64,000 nucleotides of DNA from F0422 sp003992255 (GTDB lineage Bacteria > Bacillota > Negativicutes > Veillonellales > Veillonellaceae): NCBI RefSeq assembly GCF_003992255.1, contig NZ_RQVA01000009.1:1-64000 (forward strand), read 5' to 3'. The notes beneath the pieces are model-generated. The model saw only the letters and a list, made by a program, of their open reading frames with translations. It did no database searches and was not told where the DNA came from. Each line of letters begins with the position of its first letter. The stretch's first letter is position 1. Below are positions 54,547 to 62,859 of this stretch, in pieces. Made by a program: the position numbers and the translations under genes.

Positions 54547-54562
54547 TGTTTCACGTGAAACA
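54547..54562. promoter_or_regulatory. parS site 1
   Basis: TGTTTCACGTGAAACA, a perfect 16-bp palindrome differing by one base from the classical B. subtilis parS. It lies upstream of parA and would load ParB. Confidence 0.95.
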
Positions 54563-54750
54563 GTGACTATTCTACCTTATAAACTCAGTGTGTATGCACC
54601 ATTATAAATATTTAACGCTACACTATTTCTTATAACTATTACTAATCTCATCCATATTTTAGAATCTTCAGCAGTATCTTATTATATATCTTTTACCAAT
54701 ATATGGTACTCATTAAAATAGAATTTGCCTTACCATCGTATCCCCTTAAT

Positions 54751-54766
54751 TGTTTCACGTGAAACA
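54751..54766. promoter_or_regulatory. parS site 2
   Basis: A second perfect TGTTTCACGTGAAACA, 204 bases from site 1, in the non-coding DNA upstream of parA. Confidence 0.95.
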
Positions 54767-55281
54767 TCTAGATACAAATAATAGCACCCTGTCGAATTAC
54801 CCTAGACAATTAGTACATCAATCGTTCCTATCTATACTACACCGTAAATACTGTGAAACATATAACGCCCTCACAGCTAATAGTGTGACATCTCTGATAA
54901 AAAATTACATACTAAGTTTAGATGATGCCATATGTATGTTAAAAAGATACAAACTAAAATAGGCGGTGTAACATCAGTTTTCATATTGCACTTATTTCTT
55001 CTACCTATACAGCTATGCGTCTTTTTTATCTATGCAAGTATCCAACGCAAGTATTTTCTCTATACATTATGCTAATGGCTACTTTATCTTTAACATCCAC
55101 CCATTCATCCTTCTCTTGTGTATCTTTCTAACTCACTATACAACACTAATTTATGAATATTTCTGTATTACTTATTCTTATTATACTTTATACCATCATT
55201 TGTCATACTATCTATTCACAAACCCAATGCATCTATCGTATAATTAAGATATCAATTATTTCATATAAAGGGGGATATACT
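54767..55281. other. AT-rich non-coding stretch between parS site 2 and the secreted genes
   Basis: About 500 AT-rich bases. A TATAAT near 55231-55236 on the plus strand, about 45 bases before the next gene, may be its -10 element, without a good -35. Nothing else is recognised; short open frames here lack ribosome-binding sites. Confidence 0.45.
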
Positions 55282-55770
55282 ATGTTTAAAAAGTTTAAAA
55301 CATTAGCTATTCTAGGTGCAGTTGCTTTCACTATTTTAGGTATAGGCCATGGTGACGCATCAAGAATACAAGGCCATAAACTTCCAGACTCCGATTTTGT
55401 TGTTGCTGGAGTTCCAAAACTTACTAATGCAAACGCAGTTCGTCAGAGCTTAGGAACTCCTACCTCTGTTGGTAGAGATACAATCTCTTATGGCGGTCTT
55501 ACATTCTATATTAGTCGTCAATATTACCCTGCTATCACTACAAAAACAATTAAAAATCGTGACGCTGCTACAGCTAGGGGGATTTCAGTAGGCGATAGTA
55601 TTAATGATGTATATAATGCTTATGGAAAGCCAGATTTCATTCAAAACAAAGATGGATATCGTATACTATTCTATGGAGAATACATACCAAATAGTGGATA
55701 TGCATCTGGAATAGATTTTTACACCAATGGCAACTATGTTCGTGAAATTGATATAACCCTTGGAGAATAG
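55282..55770 (+). CDS. Secreted BamE-like repeat protein (parAB locus copy 1)
   Basis: A 162-residue exported protein: signal peptide ending near GHGDA (residue 25), the sequence LPDSDFVVAG, then the two half-repeats AVRQSLGTP plus YGGLTFYI and GISVGDSINDVYNAYGKP plus YRILFYGEY, and a final strand with a SGIDFYTNGNYVREIDI-like end. The same plan is seen in the proteins at 30933-32237. GGGGG precedes the ATG at 55282 at good spacing; the longer frame adds 43 AT-rich residues. Function unknown; likely periplasmic or on the cell surface. Confidence 0.75.
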   Translation: MFKKFKTLAILGAVAFTILGIGHGDASRIQGHKLPDSDFVVAGVPKLTNANAVRQSLGTPTSVGRDTISYGGLTFYISRQYYPAITTKTIKNRDAATARGISVGDSINDVYNAYGKPDFIQNKDGYRILFYGEYIPNSGYASGIDFYTNGNYVREIDITLGE

Positions 55771-55873
55771 CTTTCATCATTTCTATTATCTACCCAAAGA
55801 TGTGTATTTAGAACTACTGTAATTTCATTATATAGTTAGTCTAACGCATACTTTGTCTTTTAAAGGAGATCTT

Positions 55874-56362
55874 ATGAGTAAAATAATAAGAAATTTTATA
55901 CTGCTTTGTTCCATTGCACTTACTACATTAGGAGTAAGCACTAATCATGCTGCAGGTCATGATCTTCCAGATTCAGATTTTGTTGTGGCAGGTATTCCAA
56001 AAATATCAACTGCTAACGCAATTATTCAAAGTTTAGGAGAGCCTACTATTAAATATCGCTATGGCCTTGGATATGGTGGTCTTATATTTGAAATTACTCG
56101 AGGCAATTATCCTGAAGTAAAGAAAAAAATAATTACGAGTCGAGATGCTGTTACTGCTAGAGGCATATCTGTGGGTGATAGTATTGATGATATCTATACA
56201 AAATATGGACCACCTGATACAACCTATGTTAATAATCAAGGGTATTATGTATTATTCTATGGTACTTATACTCCCAATACTCCTCATGACTTACTAAAAT
56301 CTGGTATAGAATTTATTACTAATTACCGCTATGTTAAATCAATCTATATATGTGTACGATAA
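55874..56362 (+). CDS. Secreted BamE-like repeat protein (parAB locus copy 2)
   Basis: Also 162 residues, with a signal peptide ending near NHAAG and the same order LPDSDFVVAGIPK, AIIQSLGEP with YGGLIFEI, GISVGDSIDDIYTKYGPP with YVLFYGTY and a closing strand. It is about half identical to copy 1, which lies 103 bases upstream, so they are tandem duplicates that have diverged. AGGAG precedes the ATG at 55874. A parS site and a terminator follow directly. Confidence 0.75.
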   Translation: MSKIIRNFILLCSIALTTLGVSTNHAAGHDLPDSDFVVAGIPKISTANAIIQSLGEPTIKYRYGLGYGGLIFEITRGNYPEVKKKIITSRDAVTARGISVGDSIDDIYTKYGPPDTTYVNNQGYYVLFYGTYTPNTPHDLLKSGIEFITNYRYVKSIYICVR

Positions 56363-56388
56363 TACCTTATTCTATCTAAACAAATTAT

Positions 56389-56404
56389 TGTTTCACGTGA
56401 AACA
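56389..56404. promoter_or_regulatory. parS site 3
   Basis: TGTTTCACGTGAAACA again; here the palindrome extends to 20 bp (56387-56406). It lies just after the second secreted gene, about 1.8 kb from sites 1 and 2. Confidence 0.95.
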
Positions 56405-56411
56405 ATATAAT

Positions 56412-56439
56412 AAAAAAGGGACCTTATGGTCCCTTTTTT
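56412..56439 (+). terminator. Bidirectional-looking terminator
   Basis: AAAAAAGGGACC / GGTCCCTTTTTT with a four-base loop. It can terminate the secreted genes on the plus strand and, by symmetry, transcripts coming from metH. Confidence 0.85.
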
Positions 56440-56622
56440 ATATGGAAGATGGATCTTATAGAGTCTATCTTCCTCTGTTTGCTTTTCTATTCTATATGGC
56501 TTTAGACTTTCACTAATATGTTTGGGTTCCTAGTATAAGAACATGCGTTTTATTCTTCTATGATTATAAGATCTTACTATAATCGAATTATTAATGAACT
56601 AAATTGCTCCTATAAATACTCT

Positions 56623-59049
56623 CTACTCATCACCTAATAAACCTTTTACGATGTTCACCGCAGAGATACCATCTTTAGCATAAGAATCAGCACCAGCTTC
56701 ATCTGCATAGGCTTGGGACAATACCGCACCGCCTACAAGAACCTTCGCATTGACACCCGCTTCACGTACCGCCGCAATGGTTTCATTAATCATTGGCATC
56801 GTTGTAGTCATCAAGGATGCTATACCAATGATCGGTGCATTGTGTTCTTTCGCTGCTGCAACAATTTCTTCTGGCGACACGTCTTTACCTAAGTCCACGA
56901 TTTGGTATCCATTATTTTCTAACAAGGCAGATACGATATTTTTACCTAGGTCGTGAATGTCACCTTTTACCGTAGCTAAGATAATCGTCGCTTTCTTCTC
57001 TGCAGTATCTTCTGGTAACACTTCTTTAATCGTTGTGAAAGCCGCTTGCATCGTTTCTGCCGCTAACATGACTTGTGGCAAGAATGCTTTACCAGCTCCA
57101 AATCTTTCACCGACTACTGCCATAGCGTCGGATAATCCTCTACGAGTCACCTCTAATGGATCTAGGCCTTGTGCTAAGGCTTCTTTTACCAATGGCACAA
57201 CCGCCTCTTTTTCCCCTTGTTCTACAGCATGTTTAATGCATTCAATTGGGTCATCACTGTGGAACGCTTCCGCTGTGGCTTTCACCTTTTTCGTCACCAC
57301 TGCATTTTCATCGTCATCACCATATTCAGCAATGAAGTCCGCTGCGGCTGGGTCAAATCCCATGAAGGTACGCCCTGTAATAAAAGCTTTTCGTACGATT
57401 TCATTCATTGGGTTCATGATAGGGCAAGTCAATCCATTGCTCAATGCCATCGTCAAGAATTGTGCATTCAAGTACGCCCGCTGTGGCAAGCCAAAGGATA
57501 TATTAGATAAACCCATCACTGTTGGGAATCCAAAAGTTTCTGCATAGAGTTTTAATGTTTTTAATGTTTCTCTTGCTGCATGTTGGCTACTTGCTAAGGT
57601 CAATACTAATGGGTCAAGCAATAAATCATTTGGTCGCAATCCATAGTTATACGCTTCTAAGACGATTTCTTTTGCTAAAGACACACGCTCTTCTGCCGTT
57701 TCTGGTAATTCTTTTTTACCTAATGGCAAGCATAATAACGCTGCACCATAGCGTTTTGCCAATGGTAATACTGCTTCCAATTGCTCTGGCTCTGCGTTCA
57801 CAGAGTTCAACAATGGACGACCTGGATAGGCTTTCAAGCCCGCTTCCATTGCCACTGGATCTAAGGTATCGATGGATAAAGGAACCTCCACAAGCATCGT
57901 TAATTCTTCGATAGCTCGTTTCATCGTTTCCCCTGGATCAACGCCTGTAACACCCATGTTAACATCCAACACGTCTGCCCCAGCTTCTACTTGGGCTAAC
58001 GCATCTTTTTTCACCATTAAGAAGCTACCCTTGCGGATTTCTTCTGCTAACACTTTACGGCCTGTTGGATTAATGCGTTCCCCAATGATGATTGGTTTTT
58101 CTTGCAAACCTACTTTCACTACGCTAGTACGACTTGTGAAAGCCGTAAACGGTTCTACATGTGGTCGTTCTGCCGGTGTATGTGCTCGTGCCGCTTTGGC
58201 AATAGCTTCAATATGTTTTGGCGTACTACCACAACAAGCACCTAAATACGTTGCCCCTGCATCGAGGAAACGAGGTGCATATTCGCCCATCTCTTCTGGT
58301 CCTAATGGGAAGATAGTTTCTTTCCCTACTAATTGTGGCATCCCAGCATTCGGCTGAATACTGATTGGCAAGTTCGTTACCGCCGCCATACGCTCTACAA
58401 GTGGCAATAATTGTTCAGGTCCCAAAGAACAGTTAATACCTACAATATCTGCTTCCATAGCATCCATCAAGATAGCTGCTGCTTCCGGTGGTGTACCTGT
58501 GATGGTACGACCATCTTCACTGAAAGAGAACTGACAGATGATTTTCACATCGTCTTTTGTTTTTCCTAACTCTTCACGAGCATCCTTAGCCCCCAATAAA
58601 GCGGCACGCATTTCTTGGATATCGATGATCGTTTCAATAATCAGGTAATCTACACCGGCATCGATAAGGGCTCTTGCTTGGTCTTTGAAAGTCTCATAAA
58701 TCTCATCAAATTGAGCCACCCCTAATGGTGCCATAAAGCGACCGCTAGGACCCATATCACCTGCGATTTTCGCATTCGGGTTAATCTTATCACGTGCGGC
58801 TTGTGCTACTTTCACAGCAGCCCGATTGATTTCATCCATGCGATGACCCAATTGGTATTCATCCAGTTTTAACGCTGTCCCACCAAAGGTATTAGTCGTA
58901 ATAATATCACTACCGTGACGCAAATATTCTGCGTGGATGTGCTCCACCACGTCCGGATGTTCTACGTTAAATAATTCTGGACAAGCCCCGTCACCAAGAC
59001 CTGCCGCCTGCAGCATGGTACCCATGCCGCCATCTATAATATATACCAT
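56623..59049 (-). CDS. metH: Cobalamin-dependent methionine synthase, short form
   Basis: An 808-residue enzyme moving a methyl group from methyl-tetrahydrofolate to homocysteine through cobalamin. Domains: homocysteine methyltransferase (1 to about 300; zinc Cys in GINCSLGP and GACCGSTPKH), pterin-binding (about 320-575), B12 cap (about 600-690) and B12 domain (about 690-808) with the cobalt-ligand His in GDIHDLGKN. The C-terminal reactivation domain of E. coli MetH is absent; a likely stand-alone version is the next gene upstream. The ATG at 59049 follows GAGGG. Confidence 0.95.
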   Translation of the reverse strand: MVYIIDGGMGTMLQAAGLGDGACPELFNVEHPDVVEHIHAEYLRHGSDIITTNTFGGTALKLDEYQLGHRMDEINRAAVKVAQAARDKINPNAKIAGDMGPSGRFMAPLGVAQFDEIYETFKDQARALIDAGVDYLIIETIIDIQEMRAALLGAKDAREELGKTKDDVKIICQFSFSEDGRTITGTPPEAAAILMDAMEADIVGINCSLGPEQLLPLVERMAAVTNLPISIQPNAGMPQLVGKETIFPLGPEEMGEYAPRFLDAGATYLGACCGSTPKHIEAIAKAARAHTPAERPHVEPFTAFTSRTSVVKVGLQEKPIIIGERINPTGRKVLAEEIRKGSFLMVKKDALAQVEAGADVLDVNMGVTGVDPGETMKRAIEELTMLVEVPLSIDTLDPVAMEAGLKAYPGRPLLNSVNAEPEQLEAVLPLAKRYGAALLCLPLGKKELPETAEERVSLAKEIVLEAYNYGLRPNDLLLDPLVLTLASSQHAARETLKTLKLYAETFGFPTVMGLSNISFGLPQRAYLNAQFLTMALSNGLTCPIMNPMNEIVRKAFITGRTFMGFDPAAADFIAEYGDDDENAVVTKKVKATAEAFHSDDPIECIKHAVEQGEKEAVVPLVKEALAQGLDPLEVTRRGLSDAMAVVGERFGAGKAFLPQVMLAAETMQAAFTTIKEVLPEDTAEKKATIILATVKGDIHDLGKNIVSALLENNGYQIVDLGKDVSPEEIVAAAKEHNAPIIGIASLMTTTMPMINETIAAVREAGVNAKVLVGGAVLSQAYADEAGADSYAKDGISAVNIVKGLLGDE

Positions 59050-59423
59050 ATGTCCCTCACTTATGTATCAGGCACATTGCTCGCCCAAGGCAATATACTT
59101 CACATGGGTATGCTTCTACTCTTCCCTGTAGGTTCTCATACACCATATTACTTATCTATACATCTAATTATTGTTCTTAATCAAAGTTTCTTTGTTAGCA
59201 TCTTACAGTTATCAGTATGACATAAAGTACCTCTACAGCAGCCAAGCCATATACAACTACTATAAAAACTTATACTGATTAACACTATATACCAATGATA
59301 GTATTACTAATAGTTATTATACCTTACACAAATATCAATTATATTGCAAAAAGTATAACTATCATAAGGATATCCCACATAGGATACCTTTTCAGTACTA
59401 TCCATCACAAACGGTACATTTGT
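59050..59423 (-). other. Leader region of metH
   Basis: About 370 bases between the activation-domain gene and metH. The last 130 bases before metH are less AT-rich and contain several short complementary blocks, so a structured leader is possible. I looked for cobalamin (GCCACTG), SAM-I and T-box signatures and found none. Confidence 0.35.
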
Positions 59424-60119
59424 TTAAATGCACGACGTCGTCCCCTTCTCTGGCAACTTTCGAGAGGCACAATCTACTTGGCTACAAGATGTGCAGCCTC
59501 GTTGTGTCTTTGGTCCTTCTTCATCGACGGTTTGACAGCCCACGATGGCTGTTACCGATTTACGTGGAAATAGCATGCTTGTGTCTGTCACTGTCAATCC
59601 AATTTCTTCTGTTTTAATGATCTTAGCAAATTCTTGCTGTACTGTGACAGGCCAATTGCCATAGCCTGGGCTAAAGCGCCATGTCGTTTTAAAGCCTTGT
59701 TTTTTTGCCTCTCTGTCAATGAGTTCATTTACCTGATCTGCCACTTGTTCTACTGCCGTTGTGGCCGCTGCATCCACGAGGAGACCTAGTGTAGATTTGC
59801 CTTCTTTAAATAAAGCAGAACTACGTTCTTCTACCGCTTCTCCTACTGTGACAGCCAACACATATACTTTTTTAGCATTTCCTAAATGACGGATGATACC
59901 CGTCGCATCTAGCACCATCGGTGGGTCACTGAGTATGGTATGTGTATCTGCATCGTAATCATAGCATTGGTACACACCACGAGGTTCTGCCACCAATTGC
60001 ACTTCTAGGGCAGCTTCTTTCACATACTGCTCTGGAAAGCCCTCCGCATGTTTTAACCCGGAGTATCGTTTTATTTCATCTTCATTGAGTTTTGGTAATC
60101 GTCCGTTATAGATTGCCAT
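59424..60119 (-). CDS. Stand-alone methionine synthase activation-domain protein
   Basis: A 231-residue protein with the MetH reactivation-domain signature: TTWRFSPGYGNWPVTVQQEF (RxSPGY, binding SAM) and IGLTVTDTSMLFPRKSVTAIVG. It would reductively methylate inactive cob(II)alamin using SAM. The C-terminal tail adds a Cys motif (GCTSCSQVDCASRK) of unknown use, perhaps for a metal or Fe-S. It precedes the short metH that lacks this domain, so together they make a complete enzyme. Confidence 0.85.
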   Translation of the reverse strand: MAIYNGRLPKLNEDEIKRYSGLKHAEGFPEQYVKEAALEVQLVAEPRGVYQCYDYDADTHTILSDPPMVLDATGIIRHLGNAKKVYVLAVTVGEAVEERSSALFKEGKSTLGLLVDAAATTAVEQVADQVNELIDREAKKQGFKTTWRFSPGYGNWPVTVQQEFAKIIKTEEIGLTVTDTSMLFPRKSVTAIVGCQTVDEEGPKTQRGCTSCSQVDCASRKLPEKGTTSCI

Positions 60120-60152
60120 TGTCTCACCTCAATCTTGTATTGCAAATATAAA

Positions 60153-60183
60153 ACATGTGCGAACACAACGTGACCGCACATGT
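60153..60183 (-). terminator. Hairpin after rsmG
   Basis: A 9-bp stem ACATGTGCG / CGCACATGT with a 13-base loop, followed by TTTTAT on the minus strand. It separates rsmG from the activation-domain gene. Confidence 0.6.
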
Positions 60184-60261
60184 AAAAGAGTACTTATTAA
60201 GTATACCATAGTTCATACTTATAAGCATTTTCTATATTTTATTATAAGTTATAGTACAAAG

Positions 60262-60975
60262 CTATAAAGGTTTTGTTTTAATCTCTTTTGGTTTGCGAGG
60301 GTATTTCTTAGCCGTAGGCTTTACCTTTTTTATATACACGATAGCCCTCTTGTCATCCAAGGTAGGTAATGTCACTTCTTTGACCTCTACGATTTCACCG
60401 CCTAAGATGGATAAAGCACGTTTACTCTCCTCTAGCTCTTCCTGCACGATAGAGCCTTTTAATGCCACCATGTAGCCCCCTACTTTCACATAGGGAAGTC
60501 CCCATTCCAATAAGATGGATAAACGAGCCACCGCACGGCTAGTGAGAAGGTCGAAAGATTCCCGGTACTCTTGGTGTGCCAAATCTTCTGCACGGCCATG
60601 TAAGGTTTGTAATCCTTGTAAGTCTAAGTCCTCAATAACACCATCTAAAAAGCGGAGTCGCTTTTGTAAAGAGTCAAACAAAGTAATTTGTAAGGATGGA
60701 TCGTATATACCCAAGGGAACACCTGGAAAACCTGCACCTGTACCTAAATCGATGACCGTCGCACCCTTTGTAAAATACTTAGGGTCATAACAAGATAGAG
60801 AATCTACCACATGTTTTAAAGCAAACTCTTCTGGCTCTGTAATACCTGTTAAATTCATGTGCTCATTAGTGGTCACCACTTGCTCGTAAAACCGTTGCAG
60901 TTGGTCAATTTGTGTGTCTGTGAGATCCAAACCATAGGTTGTGGTGTGAGCTTTCACATAGTCTGAAAATATCAT
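60262..60975 (-). CDS. rsmG: 16S rRNA m7G527 methyltransferase
   Basis: A 237-residue SAM-dependent enzyme modifying G527 of 16S rRNA. Motifs: MNLTGITEPEEFALKHVVDSL and VIDLGTGAGFPGVPLGI. The C-terminus has a Lys/Pro-rich tail. I start it at the ATG at 60975, which lies one base past the mnmG stop (60977) and follows AGAGG; the longer frame overlaps mnmG. Loss of this enzyme gives low-level streptomycin resistance in other bacteria; the gene here looks intact. Confidence 0.95.
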   Translation of the reverse strand: MIFSDYVKAHTTTYGLDLTDTQIDQLQRFYEQVVTTNEHMNLTGITEPEEFALKHVVDSLSCYDPKYFTKGATVIDLGTGAGFPGVPLGIYDPSLQITLFDSLQKRLRFLDGVIEDLDLQGLQTLHGRAEDLAHQEYRESFDLLTSRAVARLSILLEWGLPYVKVGGYMVALKGSIVQEELEESKRALSILGGEIVEVKEVTLPTLDDKRAIVYIKKVKPTAKKYPRKPKEIKTKPL

Positions 60976-60976
60976 A

Positions 60977-62851
60977 TTAACCTCTTTCACGGTAGTACTG
61001 CTCAATTTGCACTAAGAGTACGGAAATGTCCGCTGGAGACACTCCAGAAATACGGCTGGCTTGACCAATAGAATGAGGGCGAACAGCATTTAATTTTTGG
61101 ATGGCTTCCAAAGAAATACCCTTCATAGAAGTGTAATCCCAATCTTGAGGAATAATTTTCGCCTCTAACTTGCGTACTTTTTCCACTTGTTCTAACTGTT
61201 TTTTTATATATCCATCGTAGGTGATGGTAATATCGATTTCTTCTTCCACTGGTGCTTCGTAACGAGGTAAGCCGAAAGCCTCTGCTACTACCGCATAGTT
61301 CAATTCATTGCGTTTCACTAAATCGTATGCTTTAATGCCCGTTTTGATGCGAGGTGTACCGATGCGATCTAAGATTTGCTGAGTCTCTTCGCTAGGGTTC
61401 ACAGGTGTATCCGATAGTAATTGAATGGCTGCTTCAATTTTACCTTGTTTTTCTTTGAACGCTCTATATCGTTCTTCCTTAACAAGTCCGATTTCATAGC
61501 CTTTTTCAGTGAGTCGCATATCTGCATTGTCTTGACGAAGTAACAAGCGATATTCACTGCGGCTCGTCATCATGCGGTACGGTTCTTTCGTTCCTTTCGT
61601 TACCAAATCGTCGATAAGTACACCGATGTAACCTTCGGATCGAGATAAGATAAATGGCTCTTTTCCTTCTAACCATAAGGCTGCATTAATACCTGCCATC
61701 AAGCCTTGCGCTGCCGCTTCTTCATAGCCAGATGTACCATTCGCTTGACCTGCAGAATACAAACCTTGGATATGCTTCACTTGTAAAGCAGGTGTCAATT
61801 GCAATGGATCTAAGCAGTCGTATTCAATGGCGTAAGCAGGACGCATGATTTCTACATCTTCCAAACCAGGAATAGTACGTAGGAACGCATATTGCACATC
61901 GATTGGTAAGCTTGTACTCATACCTTGTACGTACATTTCGTTCGTATGATTACCTTCTGGTTCCACGAATAATTGATGGCGTTGTTTATCTTCAAAACGA
62001 ACCACTTTATCTTCGATAGATGGGCAATATCTTGGGCCCGTTCCTTCAATGACACCCGTGTACATAGGGGCACGATGTAAATTGCCACGAATGATATCGT
62101 GTGTTTCCTGATTCGTGAAAGTCAACCAACATACTTGCTCATTGCGGTCGATCCAATCAGACATAAAGGAGAAGGCTCTATGGTGAGAGTCACCAGGTTG
62201 CATTTCCATATTTTCTGTGTGCAAGGTTCGTTTATCGACGCGAGCTGGTGTACCTGTTTTGAATCGCATCAGCTTAATGCCGTGATTCAATAAAGATTGA
62301 GACAACAACTCCGCTGTCCGTTGTCCATTAGGACCACCTGTGTACGCCAACTCACCAGTAATAATCTTGCCTTTTAAGTACGTACCCGTACATAAGATGA
62401 TCGCCTTGGCTTGGTATACTTCCCCAAGCTCTGACACAATGCCTTGTACAACACCGTCTTCAATGAGCAATTCATTGACCATGATTTGCTTCACATTGAG
62501 GTTCTCTGTATTTTCTAAAATTTCTTTCATACGACGTTGATAGGCAACTTTATCGGATTGGGCTCGCAAGGAATGTACCGCAGGTCCCTTTCCTGTGTTG
62601 AGCATGCGCATTTGGATGGCCGTCGCATCCGCATTGATGCCCATTTCACCGCCCAATGCATCTAGTTCGCACACTAGATGGCTTTTACCAGGTCCCCCAA
62701 TCGCTGGGTTACACGGCATAAGGGCAATGTTATCTAAATTCAATGTGGCCATCAAGGTACGGTGCCCCATACGAGCTGTGGCTAACGCAGCCTCACAACC
62801 AGCATGACCACCGCCAATGACGATCACATCATACGTATCTACTAAATACAT
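60977..62851 (-). CDS. mnmG: tRNA uridine-5-carboxymethylaminomethyl modification enzyme MnmG (GidA)
   Basis: A 624-residue FAD enzyme that, with MnmE, modifies U34 of certain tRNAs. FAD site YDVIVIGGGHAGCEAALA; GidA signatures MPCNPAIGGPGKSHLVCE and SGYEEAAAQGLMAGINAAL; catalytic Cys region GTGPRYCPSIEDKVVRF. It lies 8 bases after mnmE and before rsmG, the order usual near oriC. A GTGAAAGTC copy is at 62115. Confidence 0.97.
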   Translation of the reverse strand: MYLVDTYDVIVIGGGHAGCEAALATARMGHRTLMATLNLDNIALMPCNPAIGGPGKSHLVCELDALGGEMGINADATAIQMRMLNTGKGPAVHSLRAQSDKVAYQRRMKEILENTENLNVKQIMVNELLIEDGVVQGIVSELGEVYQAKAIILCTGTYLKGKIITGELAYTGGPNGQRTAELLSQSLLNHGIKLMRFKTGTPARVDKRTLHTENMEMQPGDSHHRAFSFMSDWIDRNEQVCWLTFTNQETHDIIRGNLHRAPMYTGVIEGTGPRYCPSIEDKVVRFEDKQRHQLFVEPEGNHTNEMYVQGMSTSLPIDVQYAFLRTIPGLEDVEIMRPAYAIEYDCLDPLQLTPALQVKHIQGLYSAGQANGTSGYEEAAAQGLMAGINAALWLEGKEPFILSRSEGYIGVLIDDLVTKGTKEPYRMMTSRSEYRLLLRQDNADMRLTEKGYEIGLVKEERYRAFKEKQGKIEAAIQLLSDTPVNPSEETQQILDRIGTPRIKTGIKAYDLVKRNELNYAVVAEAFGLPRYEAPVEEEIDITITYDGYIKKQLEQVEKVRKLEAKIIPQDWDYTSMKGISLEAIQKLNAVRPHSIGQASRISGVSPADISVLLVQIEQYYRERG

Positions 62852-62859
62852 GTATTCTC

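Noticed and set aside
54750..54962. Open frame beginning inside parS site 2
   Set aside because: Its start and first codons are the parS palindrome itself; no ribosome-binding site and low-complexity AT-rich translation.
59295..59617. Plus-strand frames near the end of the activation-domain gene
   Set aside because: They overlap a conserved minus-strand gene and AT-rich DNA, and have no ribosome-binding site.
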